From positions 558,001 to 622,000 of the forward strand of contig JAIXMQ010000001.1 in NCBI GenBank assembly GCA_025716855.1: 64,000 nt of DNA. Direction: 5' to 3'. Shown here piece after piece: positions 1-12,206 of the stretch. This DNA is from Pilaira anomala (Eukaryota > Mucoromycota > Mucoromycetes > Mucorales > Mucoraceae). The translations under genes and the position numbers were made by a program. Numbering within the stretch: position 1 is the stretch's first letter; the number at the start of each line of letters is the position of its first letter. The notes below the pieces were generated by a model, which saw only the letters and a program-made list of their open reading frames with translations, did no database searches and was not told the DNA's origin.

Positions 1-343
1 GATGAACTATCAGAATCACCGCTATCGCTTGAAGATTCTATTTGTATATTACGTGTCAAAAAGGGGAGGGGGGAAAATATATATTACATGTATAATAAGG
101 CTTACCAGAATTGGGGTCAAACTTTTGTAATGTTTGCTCAAGTTGACGTATTTTACGATCAGAATCTCTTTCAGAGTAATGTGTTCTTGGTCTTTTAGAA
201 GAAGGTGAAGAAGAAGATTTTTTAGTTATTAAGCTTTCACCTGTAACAAACTCATGCAACCGGTGCAGAGTAGGTCTATCAAGTGAATCAATGTCCAATA
301 CAATTTCTTCTTGTCCTTGCTATTAAAAAAAAGTATACAAGTT

Positions 344-374
<31 letters not shown>

Positions 375-2083
375 TAAAATACTACTACTTACTCCGTCCA
401 AGTTGGGCATAGAACTTTGAATGATATTAACAACTGTATTTAATCGATCACCCGATAAATTATTGATACGTTCACTTAAATCTTTCTTTTGATCAAAGGT
501 AAATTCAGGTAATTCTTCTCTTAAAGCACTACTATTAACAGATTTATGTGCTTGTTGTTGATGATGTTGATGATGATGATGTTGTTGTTGTTGTTGTTGT
601 TGCAATTGTTGTGAGTCCTTTTTCTTGTTCACTCTCTTACGCTTTTCCTTTACGACCGGTTTCTTTTCTTTTACTACAGGTTTACTTTGACGACGTGGAG
701 GTGGTCTTTCAGGCTTTTTTCTCTTGAGTGATTTTATTGATGCGATTTGTTGAGAGATTGTAGCAATATGACGTTCTAATTCAGCAATTTTCTGGTCGCG
801 GTCTGTAGTAGATGTAAAAGGTGAGTATATAACCCTTTTTCCCCAGGACACACACACACACACACACAGACACACACACACACACGCTTTTATTAACTTA
901 CCATCTTGGTCAGATTCTTCATCTTCTTCATCATCCTGAACAACTTCTTCAAATTCTTCTACATGTTCATCAATCACCGGATTTGGTAAAGGATTAGAAG
1001 GTCTTTGAGCCCATTTTTCATCAAAAGCCTTTTCGAGTTCTTTTCCCATTTTATGAATAGGTAAAGAAGGAGGATTATAGAGATAACAGTTATTAAACAT
1101 GAGACGTATATCTTGTTCAAATTGTTCCGGTTCTTCATAATCTCCTTCCGCCAATTTACGTTCAATAGTAGCTAAATCCATAGGATGTTTCACGATATCT
1201 ACATAATCTGGAATATTCAAAGCAACCACATCTACAGGTTGTAAAAAGGGGTAATTGATATCTCTATACTTTGTCTTTTTTAATTCTCGTAGTGTTTGAG
1301 CACAAAACTTCATCTGTAAATCATTCTTTCGAGGATTACGTCTCTTGGTCATTGGCTCAGGGTAATCTTTAGATGGAGGTGGATGAATCTCTCGTTTAGG
1401 TCGACCTTCTTCTAATGATCCTGCTGCTGATGTTGCTGTAGAAATACGACGGCCGTTATATTGAGGTGAATGGTTTGTATTTACTGGTGTATGATGATTG
1501 ATTATAGGTACAGATTTGTTGTTATTTATAGGTTGTTTTTTTCTCTTTTTTACTTTCTCTCCTTCCTCGTGATCGAATAATGAAGGAGAAGCAGCTCTTG
1601 GTGGAGGTGTAGACTATATGTATAACTTTACAGTCAGTATACAGCCTCTCTCTCTTTAATACACACACACACACACACTCTCTCTCTCTCTCCCTTACTT
1701 ACCCCTTTGGATGGTGGCATCTGTCTTAGACTTTTTTCAAAAGCGGATTCGACATTTTGACACAGCATGGAAATCATAGCTTCAGGACCATTAAACTTGT
1801 AACAGTTATTAAATACCAATCGAATATCGTTAATAAATTCTTCTACATTTTCATATTCACCGTTATTTAATTTTCTGTCTACGGTGGTCAAGTCCATTGG
1901 GTACTTGATGACTTTTGGGTAATCAGGTACATTGAGTTTAACGTAATCAACTGGATGTAAAAAGGGAGCAGCATCTCTATGTTTCTTCAAGTTTCTCATG
2001 ATTGCTCCACAGTATTTTATTTGATCGCGTGTCATGTTGGTTTTACTTCCAGGAGGAATAGAAGGTGAAGGTGAATTTGTCCT

Positions 2084-2122
<39 letters not shown>

Positions 2123-2235
2123 AAGATTTTTTTTTTATTTTTTATTTTTTTAGTATATCGTCTCTCACTCTGTCTCTCTTTTTGTACTCCCTCCCTTTAA
2201 CCACACACACACACACATGTACGCACACGTACACT

Positions 2236-2269
<34 letters not shown>

Positions 2270-2460
2270 CTGCTTTTTAATGCCTTTGCCACGATCTAAT
2301 AAGGATACATTATCTTTTAATTCTACTTTAGGTTTCAACTGTGCCGTATCAATCTCTTCAAACTGTTCTTGACTACAAAATAAGAGATTAATATAGAACG
2401 CGTCATATCATAATAAATTTTCAACTCTCTTTACGTTTGGTTTGGTAAATCTACATTCAT
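1..2460 (-). CDS. BDF1: BET double-bromodomain protein (Bdf1/Brd4-like), 3' end cut by window edge
   Basis: Chromatin reader that binds acetylated histone tails and supports transcription. Seven exons are visible: 2460-2435, 2372-2270, 2086-1703, 1613-902, 802-393, 319-106 and 37-1, giving about 628 residues in continuous frame. Bromodomain 1 lies in exon 3 (acetyl-lysine Asn in NNCYKFN) and bromodomain 2 in exon 4 (NNCYLYN). Exon 5 carries a coiled coil, a Lys-rich stretch, a Gln/His run, and then the start of the ET domain (ALREELPEFTFDQKKDL), which continues into exon 6. The last visible exon is Ser/Asp-rich (ESSSDSGDSDSS), as in BET C-termini. The start MNVDLPNQT is the first ATG before a good donor. 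The human WPF shelf Trp is absent: the equivalents read APF and YPF. The family call is secure; exact function is inferred. Confidence 0.93.
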
Positions 2461-4500
2461 TTTGTGTGTGTGTGTGTGTGTTATGTTTATTTTTTTTTTT
2501 TTCCTTTTTATTTATTATTTATTTTTTTGAAATATCTAAGAACGGAAAAATATTAAAACCAGGGTAAGAAAAAAAAAAAAAAAGAAAAAGGAAAAATAAA
2601 TACAGAATAGAAGAAAAAAAAAAGAGAGAGAGGGAATAAAAAATTATTATTAAGAGTCAGAGTTTTTTTTTTTTTTTCTTACCTTTTATGAAAAAATAAT
2701 AAAAAAAAAAAAAAAAAAAAAAGGGGGGGAGAAAGAAATAACGAAAAAAAAAAAAAAAAAAAAAAAAGGGAAAATAGTTGGTGCTTATATTGCTTTTTTT
2801 TTCTACATGAAGTTTTTTTTTTCATGTGTGACTGTGATTCGGTTAGATGTTATCCAATCAAAATGATTCCAAGTACGCGTTGGATCGTAAAATTTGCGTA
2901 ACCCATCTTAATTTTCTTCTCTCTTTTATTTTTACAAGGGATTGAAGAACAATTTGATAAAATGGAGCAAAAAATAATAATAGAATATAGTAGTAACAAT
3001 TTTTTTTTTTTTTATTTAATGATAGAATTATAAACTATAGAAAAGAGAAATAGATTCACTATAGAAAAAAATAATTACATTAATAAAAATGAAACAAAAC
3101 AAATTCATACTGAAAAAAGTTTTTTTTTTTTTTGCTATTTTAAAATGACTGCCTCATAGATCTTGGTGATATTTTAGTAACCTCATTATCTCTCAGAAGT
3201 AGCAAATATTTTTTAATCCTTGGCCCACCATCAAAATATACGTTTTTTTTTTTTTAAAAAAAAAGTATACTTTGATATTTTAAAATAGCAGAAAATATAA
3301 AAAAAACTAATTTCTTTTTTTCTTCTTATTGTATATGATTTATTTACCTTATTGTTTAGTTTGGTTCTAAAGAAAAAAAAAAAATCTAATTGTTTATCTT
3401 TTGAACGCCCTTTTTATATTTGCCATGTAAAAAAAAATTTTTTTTTTTATCTTATTACTTTAGTACTAGCCAATCATTACATTAAAACGTGACGACTCAA
3501 ATTTTTTTTGTAAAGTAGGTATACCTATTATTACCTATTAAATTTTTTTTATGCAAGTTTAAAAAAAGCGGTAACACGCTTCTTTTTTTAAAAAAAAAAA
3601 AGCTACTCTATGCACACTTCTTCTGTCATAAAAAACGAGTTGATACAACAAATACAGTGAAATAATCTAATTTGTAACACATTTTTAAAATGAAAAAAAA
3701 AAAAAAAAAAAATGAATGGCTTAAAAGTGACTGGTTTTCAACTTTTTTTTTTTTTTTAAAAAAAACAAACTTTTTTTTTTTCCCCTGTAACCATAGTAAT
3801 GCATGAAAAAAAAAAAAAAAAAAGATACCTTTTGACGTCATTGCAAATCTTTTTTAGCACTGAAAAGGGGGAGACGGTTGTTAGAAAAAAATAGGATGGG
3901 TGGGGGGATGGTAATACAAATCAATTTCTACATGCTGAAATATATCCAATCATCTACGTATTGAGTTTGAAACCATAAGCCATCTAATGCATACAATTCA
4001 ACATGTTTATTGTATTTGCATCGTTTACAGTAAATAAAAGTGGGATGAAAAAATGATAACAAGTTGTGAAATTGATTTAAACGTTTGTTACTACTCGATT
4101 CAATTACTTTATTCATATCGCATGAGCATGAAATACTTACTTTTTAAAAACTCATAACAGTCACAGCGATTAATGTGAGGCTCAATTCATAACCACTTGA
4201 TTGGTTAGTCCTTTTTTTTATTATTATTTTTTTTTTTTTTTTTTTTTTTTTGCTTGAATTTTTTTTATTCTATTTTTTTTTTTTTTCCTTTTTTCTTTTC
4301 TTGAAACCCTTTAAAACTCTTTATATATACATAGATATATAAATAATTTTTTTTTCTGTATATATTATTTAAGAAAAAGGTATAAAAAAAAAACAATTTT
4401 TTTTTTGAGAGAGAGAGAGAGAGAGAGAGAGAAACCCCATTTTTTTTTCGGTTAGTAACTTTTATAAAAAAAAAAAAAGTTTTTTTATTATATAGAGAGC
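2461..4500. other. Intergenic, divergent promoter region, very rich in poly-A/T runs
   Basis: About 2 kb between the BET gene and the Rua1-like gene, which point away from each other. It holds many A or T homopolymers and T-run/A-run palindromes (for example near 3241-3264 and 3740-3764), a CA/GT microsatellite near 2463-2480, a CCAAT box near 2854, and a GA repeat near 4406-4432 just upstream of the next start codon. Apart from the doubtful ORF at 3928-4116 I see no gene. Confidence 0.6.
3928..4116 (-). CDS. Small ORF with a CxxC motif, unknown, doubtful
   Basis: 62 codons from ATG. The composition looks more like coding sequence than its homopolymer-rich surroundings, with a YCKRCKYNKH element that could bind a metal. 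Just upstream on the same strand, around 4135-4180, a short open stretch reads INRCDCYEFLK and ends at GTAAGTATT, so this could be the last exon of a small spliced gene or a decayed gene fragment. No homolog is recognised and no function is proposed. Confidence 0.2.
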   Translation of the reverse strand: MNKVIESSSNKRLNQFHNLLSFFHPTFIYCKRCKYNKHVELYALDGLWFQTQYVDDWIYFSM

Positions 4501-6708
4501 ATGGATATTCAAGGATATATCCCGACCAAAGAAGAAAAAGTAACTCATCATTACAATGAGGATCGAATAAAGAGTTCAAGCATCTTGCCGACGTTAATGG
4601 AGGAAGAATATGACACAACAACAGGTAGTTCAACCCCGGTACGGAATGAAGCAAGTAGCTCTCAAGAAGATAATTTGAATCCTGCTTTACTATTAAACCG
4701 ATATGATAAGCGTAAAAGTAGTCCTGCTATTTTAGGTTTACCTTTTGGTTTAAATCATGAAGCTCAACTGAGTTTACATTTATCACAACAGAGAAACTCT
4801 ATTGAAGCTGCCATGTTATTGGCAAACTTCAATAAATTATTGGCTTTCCCTAAACCAAATGAAACAGATCATAAAGGTAAAAAAAAAAAAAAAAAAATCA
4901 AAATAAATCAAGGGGATAGAGTGAAAAAAAAAAAACGTTACAAAAAAGATTTCGGGGAAGAAAAAAAAAATAAGCATGAAAAAAGGAGTTAAATTATGCG
5001 CATAAAATACCTATATAAAAAAAATTATGTAACAAATTTTTTTTTTTTTTTTTTTTTTGCAAGTCTTTTAACAATTTTTTTTTTTTTAAATTTTATTTTA
5101 TATATAAAAAGAAAAGGCACACTCACACTCACAACAACAACAACAACAGCAACAACAACAGCAACAACAACAGCAACAACATCATCATTGGCAAGATGAT
5201 ATGTCTATTCCTTCACAAAATAAAAATTCGTGGGGTGATGTATTAACAAGTGAAACGGATGCCAATAGACGTCACTCATATGATGTGAATATGAGTTGGC
5301 AAACTATGTCTGAAGCATTTTTGGAAAGACCAGATCTTTTACATAATATATCTTCTAATAATGGTATGACAACTTCTAATACTATGAATAGTAATAGTCA
5401 ACCTTTACCTGTTTTACCTCAACCTCCCTCTTCTTCTTCTACTACTACTACTACTACTTCTTCTTCACATCAAATTCATCATTATCATCCACATCATATA
5501 CAACAAAGACAACAATCAGATGTACCTGTATTTAAACAAGAAAATTATTATAATAATAATACTCCAACAAAAGTAAGTTGGAGTCATGATGATCTACACT
5601 CACAACATCCTCATCAACAACAGCCTTATAATTCAGTTGAATACACAAACCATCCCATTTCTCCCAGACAACAACACAATAGACTTTATCACCCTACCAT
5701 GAGTTCTCCATTAGCTCCTCATACTTATCATCCTCGTTATCCTCCTCCACCTCCCTCACAACATCCTACACAACAAGATCAACATCATCAACAACAACAA
5801 CAACATCATCATCATCCTGGTGTTATGTTACATCCACTTGCTCGTCAACCAGATATAAAAGAACAACAACAACATCAATATTATAGTTATACTTTTCCAC
5901 CTCAACAACAACAAGCACAACATCCTACTATGCAACAAAGATATTACTATCCTGCCAATGGTAAATTACCATTACCTTCTGGACCCATGGATTCTTTACA
6001 ACAACAACAACAACAACAACAGCAACAACAGCAAGCAGCCATTTCTCATCATCCGCCACCTATTCTTGCAAAACCAAAGAGAAAGAAACAAAAATCAAAT
6101 AATACAGATGAATTTGATGAAGAATTAAGTTTAGAAACAAACGAAGAAGATTATCCAGAAATGTCTACACGTGATTTTGAAGCAGCTAGATCCGATCCTG
6201 AAGCAAGGCCTCGTAAACAAAAGTTACGTTTCATTGGTGATAAGTATACGCCACAATGGGTGAGATATAATGGTCAATCAAAAGAAGGATTATGTGATAC
6301 CTGTAAACCTGGTAAATGGTTACAACTCAAGAACAGCGCATACTGGTAAAAAAAAAAAAATATATATATATATATGATAGATCTATGTACTTATCCTCAT
6401 TCTCTCTTTTTTTAGGTACCATAAACAGTTCTTTCATGGCATCTCATCTGTTTCCGGTAAAGAATTTGTACAACCCCTTGAAACTCGTTGGGTAGATCAG
6501 GACTTGGTAGAAGGTTTATGTCATCAATGTCATCAATGGGTCGCTGTAAGTAATGTAAAAAGAAAGAATAGTGTTCTCTGGTATCGTCATGCGCACAAGG
6601 TAAGAAATCATGGTTTGTTTTCTTTTTCTTTTTGTTTTGTACTAAACCTTATTCTTACAGTGTCACGTCTATCATAAACCAAAACCTAATGTACCAAAGA
6701 AAAGATAA
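4501..6708 (+). CDS. Transcription regulator with Rua1-type C-terminal zinc domain
   Basis: Four exons, 4501-4876, 5112-6345, 6416-6599 and 6661-6708, encode 613 residues in continuous frame. The first 480 or so residues are low complexity: poly-Gln, His-rich, Pro-rich and Ser/Thr runs typical of activation regions. The C-terminal ~130 residues are ordered and match the Rua1 C-terminal family: EDYPEMSTRDFEAARSDPEA, then LCDTCKPGKW, YHKQFFHGISSVSGKEF, GLCHQCHQW and CHVYHKPK, providing paired Cys/His for zinc. The family is named after Rua1, a regulator of glycolipid synthesis in Ustilago; the target genes here are unknown. The C-terminal lysine/arginine tail (PKKKR-like) could be a nuclear signal. 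The exon 1/2 join was chosen for phase (acceptor at 5111). Confidence is high for the domain and low for the biological role. Confidence 0.85.
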
Positions 6709-7358
6709 AAAAAAAAAAAAAAAAAAAAAAAGTATAATAATCATTTTTTTTTAAACGAAAATATATAAGAAATACATATATATATATTTTTTTTTTACTT
6801 CAAATCTCTCTCTCTCTCTCTTCCGAAAAGAATCATTGACTTATTTTTTTCGATTATATCAACTCACATTATAGTTTTTCTTTTTCTTTTATACATATGT
6901 ACATTTTTTCTTCTCTCTTTTTTTTTTTTTTTTTCTCTGTTTACACTTGTAAAATTCTCTTTACACTATTCTTTGCAATAATTAAACTCTCTTTACATAC
7001 TTTCTCAAAACTCTATGACAAGACATTTTCTTTTAAAAGCGTCAATTGTAATAAAGTACATGAGTAACTAAACAAATCACATTTTGGAATCAAAACAACA
7101 ACAACAACAAAAGAAAAAAAAAATACAGATACTACTCGCCTGGAGATCGTAGATGCCAAAAAGTTAAAATACGATATTATAAAATCCAAATAGGACGTTC
7201 GTGCATTTATGTTTAACCCCCGGGTTTTAAATGAACTGTCAATCATTTGCGATTTTCGTTATTTTTTTTAATGCAATCACTTGTATCCTCGATGCTGATA
7301 TATCAATGTGAGTTTTAATAATTACGGGTTTGTTTTTTTATTTCTATTCAGAACAGAT
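6709..7358. other. Convergent 3' intergenic region
   Basis: Between two genes that end towards each other. It is A/T-rich, with poly-A just after the upstream stop, TC-rich runs near 6810-6830, and no coding-like reading frame. It probably holds the two 3' untranslated regions. Confidence 0.5.
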
Positions 7359-7719
7359 TTATGCACTATCTTCATAACCAGAAGTAGCAACACGAGCACG
7401 ATTAGGAACTATACACACACAAAAAAAAAACACCATTAATATTGAATATCATTAAAATCAATTATATAAATACGTACGAGGGTATGTAATAGGAAGTTGT
7501 TCATAACCCTTGAATCCAAAATATTCACGACGCACCTTGGGTACAGTAAAGACCATGACAGGACCTAAAATAACGGGGGGGTTTAATTCATCTAAAACTT
7601 TTCTATACATGTATTTTTTCTTTTTTTTTATTTTATTATTATTTACCAACACTTCCAATGATAAGAGACCAGAAAATGGTAGGTTGTTCAACAGCAAAAC
7701 GGTTCAATGCTTTAAACAT
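7359..7719 (-). CDS. Mitochondrial complex I 9.5 kDa subunit (NUO9.5/NDUFA3-like)
   Basis: A 69-residue accessory subunit of NADH:ubiquinone oxidoreductase, located in the mitochondrial inner membrane. Three exons, 7719-7647, 7564-7478 and 7408-7359, keep frame. The protein has one hydrophobic segment (TIFWSLIIGSVGPVMVFTVP, about residues 13-32) followed by the family pattern of a charged loop, ITYPLPNRARVATSGYEDSA at the C-terminus. This matches the 9.5 kDa subunit of filamentous fungi (FWS..IG..GP.....P, then TYP.P.R, then GY.D). A naive reading frame runs on through both introns, so the gene is easy to miss. It lies divergent from tubulin cofactor B. Assignment is by recognised motif pattern; no alignment was run. 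Confidence 0.82.
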
Positions 7720-8583
7720 TTTTTAATAAAAAGAGTGGGGGAGAGATTATGAAAGAATAAAATAAAAAAAAAAAAAAAAAAGGGCAAAAAATTTTAATCG
7801 GGTTGTTTATTTCACTGCAAAAAAAAAAAAACCCAACACACACACACACCAGCACACAAAAAAGGGTTTTGTTGACTCCGAACCCTCTTATTTCGCCACA
7901 GATAAAAATAAAAGATGATGTCAGCTTTCACTATAAAGGCGGTTCATGAAACGTTTCAGTTCAATTAAAAAATCAAAAATGAATTTTCCTTGCCACTACC
8001 CATTTTTAAATCTCTTCTTTGATAACGTACGTTAATACTGACAGAAGATTGCTCAAAGGAATAAATAAGCTTAAAAATACGTGTTGTCAGTGGTAAGTCA
8101 TAATCAAATCTCTACTAAAGAAAAGACTTATATACATAAACATCCAAGCTTTTATTTATTGTATTTCCTACACTCCCCCATGATGATTATCTCCTTCGTT
8201 ATTCTATAAAGATATGTCTCAATAGTTATTTTTTAGAGTTTGGCTGTATTTACTGCTTTTTCAGCCGCCAAGTATTTTAATAAGTTGACAACTGTATAAT
8301 AGACCTTTTAATATCTTTTTTACACCCGTGTATTTTTATAAACTACAAAATCAAAAGATACATTCTGTCGTATAAATATAAATGGTATAATATAGGTGTC
8401 CACACCTATCAGTCAAGTAAATCAAACAATAGATGACTAGCATCATGACTACATGAACAGATATCTTACCATCAAATCCATTTATTGAGAACTTAATTGA
8501 GTTTCAAAACCGCGCATTCGAAAATAATAATAAAAAAAAAAACCAGCAAAGACATGGAAAGCTTTTCTTCATCTCTTTTCAAA
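7720..8583. other. Divergent intergenic promoter region
   Basis: About 860 bp between the complex I subunit and tubulin cofactor B. It contains a poly-A run near 7763-7781, a CA repeat near 7838-7848 and AT-rich sequence. No gene is seen. Confidence 0.5.
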
Positions 8584-9443
8584 ATGTCCATTGTCACTTT
8601 ATTTGTAGATACTTCTGACGAGAAAGTCAGTTCCGAGAGAAGATTCGAAAAGAGTTTAACCATTTCACAATTAAAGGTACAACTGGTTCTATTTTTTTTT
8701 TTTTTTTTTTTTGTTAAAAAAACGCAATATTTTTTTTTTTCTAGTATAAATTGGAACCTATCACTGGTATTCCATTTAGTACACAAAAGATCGATTTATA
8801 TCAAGGAAATACTTTACAAGGCACAATCGATGATGATGAACGTATGTTAGGGTCTTACCCCGTAGAAGATTATATGCGTATTCAAGTTACAGATACAAAC
8901 CCTCATCGTATCAAGAATCAGTATACAGATGTTTCTTTAGTTGAAAAATTTGAATTAACTGAAGATGAATATCAAAAAAGATCAGGTAAACAAAAAAAAA
9001 AAAAAAAAAAAAGGAAAAAGGAACAATAATTAACATACTGAAAAAAAAAAAAAAAAGATACGGTAAGAGCGTTCAAGGAACGTAATAAGTTGGGTAGATT
9101 CTCAGCTGAAGCTGCTGCTCAAGAAAAGGCTATTGAACAAGCACGTGAAGAGGCAGCAAATCAAATCAAAGTAGGTGATCGATGTGAAGTCTTGGGTGAT
9201 GATGATACTGCTCAGAGATTAGGTACAGTTCGATTTGTAGGTGAGACGAAATTTCAACCAGGCCCTTGGGTAGGTATTCAGTACGATGAGCCACTTGGAA
9301 AGAACGATGGTAGTGTGAATGGTGAAAGATATTTTACTTGTCCTCCTAAATATGGTGGGTTTGTACGTCCTACCAAAGTCAATGTAGGTGATTTTCCTGA
9401 AGATGATTTTTCTTTGACGGATGATGAACTTGAGGAAATGTAA
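8584..9443 (+). CDS. Tubulin-folding cofactor B (Alp11-like)
   Basis: Chaperone that acts with cofactor E to fold and release alpha-tubulin for the microtubule pathway. Three exons, 8584-8676, 8745-8985 and 9058-9443, give 239 residues. Residues 1-85 form the ubiquitin-like domain (starts [13 protein letters not shown]), followed by a short helix. The CAP-Gly domain occupies about residues 150-225 with the signature VGDRCEV..., [17 protein letters not shown] and PKYGGFVRP. The protein ends DDELEEM, like the acidic tail that CAP-Gly domains and tubulin recognise (EEM/EEY-type ends). The ATG at 8584 was chosen because the family starts directly with the ubiquitin-like strand; the longer frame upstream begins at TTG. 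Confident assignment. Confidence 0.94.
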
Positions 9444-9743
9444 AAAAAAAAAATATTAGAATCGTCAAATTGCTTATGTAATGTAAAATGTATATATATA
9501 TAAAACTGTTTCCATTCTCATTTTACTAAAATATAATTCGTATCTATGGTTAGATTATATCTAGTAATCCCTTTTCCCTTTTCGAGAAAAAAAAAAAAGA
9601 CTATGTAGTTAAATTCAATAGGACGGGTTATTATATAACAAAAAGAAAATGTTTTTAAAGAAATGATTTATGTAGTAAATAATTTTAAATTATGTGCCGC
9701 CTTTAAACCATTTGTTGGGCTTTCCCGCTATATAAGTACATAC

Positions 9744-10428
9744 TTATTCTGTGCTAGTAGGGAGCAAAAATTCTTGAATCGTATTAGCGACTAAGTTGTG
9801 ATCATCCTGATATATCCAAATAAATATTAGTAAAAGAAAAAAAAAAGACGAATATTTATATTATACTATATTACCTCTTGAGAAAGACCAGAGACAGTAA
9901 TGGTACCAACTACACCAGTATCCTTGATTGTTAAAGGGAAAGCACCGCCATGAGTAGCGTATTCTTTTTCAGAGACCTGAGAATGAAGTTGATATTAGAA
10001 AGTTAAAAAATGATGATGAAATGCAAAGATCTGACTTACAAAATATTTATCTTCAATAGTCTTCCCTTGGTATGCGATGTAACGACCAATATAATAACTA
10101 GAGTGTCCGAAACGATTAACGGTATTACTGCAGAGACAAAAAACAAAAAAAGATGTCAATAAGAATTTAAATAAATGATATAAAGTATAACCTACTTTTT
10201 ACGACGAACCCATTCATCGTTATCTTTAGAAGTACCGTCCATGGCGTAACGGAAGAGTTGGTGACCATTTAAAGTGATATCAATCACGACAGACTTTTTG
10301 AAAGGCTTAACATTTTCAATCAATAAGAGACCCAAATTAAGTGCATCAGTAGAAGTAAACTTTGTAAATTGACACTTTTCTTCTTGAAGAAGAATTGTCT
10401 CGATAAGATCTTTAATATTGTTGGACAT
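9744..10428 (-). CDS. UPF0303/Ybr137w-like protein (haem-degrading HbpS fold)
   Basis: Four exons, 10428-10196, 10127-10040, 9976-9875 and 9806-9744, encode 161 residues. The sequence matches the UPF0303 family, which has the HbpS/GlcG-type fold: [20 protein letters not shown] near the start, [20 protein letters not shown] in the middle, then [12 protein letters not shown] and [17 protein letters not shown] near the end. The yeast member Ybr137w is a small oligomeric cytosolic protein linked to tail-anchored-protein handling; its exact role is not settled. The start codon lies only about 100 bp from the stop of the next same-strand gene, so its promoter overlaps that region. The exon 1 end reads into an in-frame stop if not spliced at GTAGGT, which supports the intron. 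Confidence 0.88.
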
Positions 10429-10529
10429 TTAGTAAAAAAATATTACAATAATATATATTTAGAAAATAATAAAAAACTGGGAAGAAATGGGAAAAAAAAA
10501 AAAAAAAGAAAAAAAGTTTTCCGCTTATT

Positions 10530-11398
10530 TTATTTTCGTTCTAAATCATGTGACTTGAATTGACTTAGTGATGCAGAACTAACAATCAATGCATCCTCTT
10601 TTTCTTCTTTATCAGTTGAAGTTGTATTACTTCCACCCAAAGGTTCTAGAGGTAAAGCATTGAAATTATGCTGATGATGTCTATCTTGTTCGTACTTATT
10701 CGTCTGTAACGAAGGTAATGGTTGAGCCAAGTATTCATGAATCGAGGGAGAATTATTATAATCTGCGTCCTTATTTGCAGTAGGTATCAAATCAATTTCA
10801 TCATCACTCAATCTTCTATGTTTTCTTAAATGGATACGTTTCTTTGCTAGCACAACCGTATCACCACCACACATAAACACGTTCTTAATAAACTGAGGTA
10901 TATAAGCCAAGAAACCATCGGACAAAGCATCAAAATATGAGAACTCTGGTTGTTCCGTTTGATATTCTTTGGCATCTAAACCAAAATAGATTTGCATCAG
11001 TATAGCAACGAATGCCATACAGAGACAAATGATCAAGACGTAATATCCATTTTTAATCGCTGCTGCAGGCCAATAAGTACCTGAACTCGTCGTGGCTGGT
11101 TTATCTTTTATCACCTCAAAGTATCCAAGGATTGCTAATGTAATATCTCCAAGATAAAATATCACCATAATAGGTCCTTTGACACACCAAAACATACCAT
11201 GCGCCCGAATATTACCTTCTTTCCATTCCTCGCTGAATACAGATAAATACGTGAATAGTGCCATTAAAATGATGGATAATGAAATAAACTGAATCGTAGC
11301 CAAATAAATGTAAGCTCCTTGTGGACTGAACTGACCATCGCAGTAAACACCTTTAATCTGAGCAAATATTGAAATTAAAGCTGAAAGGATATTCCTAC

Positions 11399-11430
<32 letters not shown>

Positions 11431-12206
11431 CACGTTAGCAACCATTTTCAGCCCCTTTCTCTCTCTCTCTCTTTTTTTTTTATTTATTTACCAAATTGGA
11501 AATTGAAGTACAAGAATATCTGTTATCACTCGAAAGTGAAGACCCCATTTTGATTTTCTAATAAATAATATAAACTATTATAAACGTATCACAAAAAAAA
11601 AAAAAAAAAAAACTGAATAGGACACTTACAATTTAAAATTATAAATACCCAATACTTTTGTAGTAATTTCTTCTTTTCTTCCTTCATTTCTGATCCGAAA
11701 AGGTTCAAGATAGGCTTGTAAACACATGAATAAATTATATACAGCAAAAGATTCAAACAGACGAGCAAAGAAAAGCAGGACAGTCTCATAATTGTATTTT
11801 AAATAGGACAGCCATGCTAGAATTGCATAAGCTGCTGGATATGCAACCACTCGTACCTTATGGCGCTGAATATTTGGTGTACAATAATGTTGAAGATGTT
11901 CATTAATCGTGTGTGAGCTAATGGTAATGGTAACTAAAACTAAAAATCCAGACACTAACCAACCCCAAATATGCATAGAATTGCTAATTTTAAACAACCA
12001 AGTAAGTAAGTAAGAAAAAAACTGCTTGTCTTTTTATTGACTTACGTCGGGTCTGAAACCAATTGCTTCAAGTCGAATTCTGGATTGCTAAAAAGTAAAT
12101 GAGTGTATAAGTAATACTGAACAAGATATAAACTTTTTTTTTTTTTTTTGAATAATTACAATCCATTTTCGCTTAACCCTCCAATAGTAGGGCAGTGTTC
12201 AGCCAT
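10530..12206 (-). CDS. TMEM184/OST-alpha family membrane protein (Solute_trans_a, DUF300)
   Basis: Five exons, 12206-12160, 12087-12046, 11983-11630, 11557-11492 and 11394-10530, encode 457 residues. About seven hydrophobic segments follow a short N-terminus, starting HIWGWLVSGFLVLVTITISS. Family landmarks include RVVAYPAAYAILAWLSYL, the loop before KSKWGLHFRV, and FWCVKGPIMVIFYLGD. The C-terminal ~150 residues are hydrophilic and probably cytosolic, with an Arg/Lys cluster (KKRIHLRKHRR) and Ser/His-rich low complexity. Animal relatives include the steroid/bile-acid carrier OST-alpha and TMEM184 proteins; fungal members are poorly characterised and probably act in vacuolar or endosomal membranes. 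The substrate is unknown. Exon junctions are all phase 2, which is unusually uniform. Confidence 0.87.

Noticed and set aside
4265..5199. Plus and minus frames around the first intron of the Rua1-like gene
   Set aside because: The minus frame is antisense to exon 1 and poly-T; the plus frames 4877-5111 are intron read-through.
8493..8850. Longer cofactor B start at 8497 and an antisense ORF
   Set aside because: The 8497 frame opens with TTG, not ATG, and adds non-conserved Lys-rich residues; the antisense frame crosses the intron poly-A.
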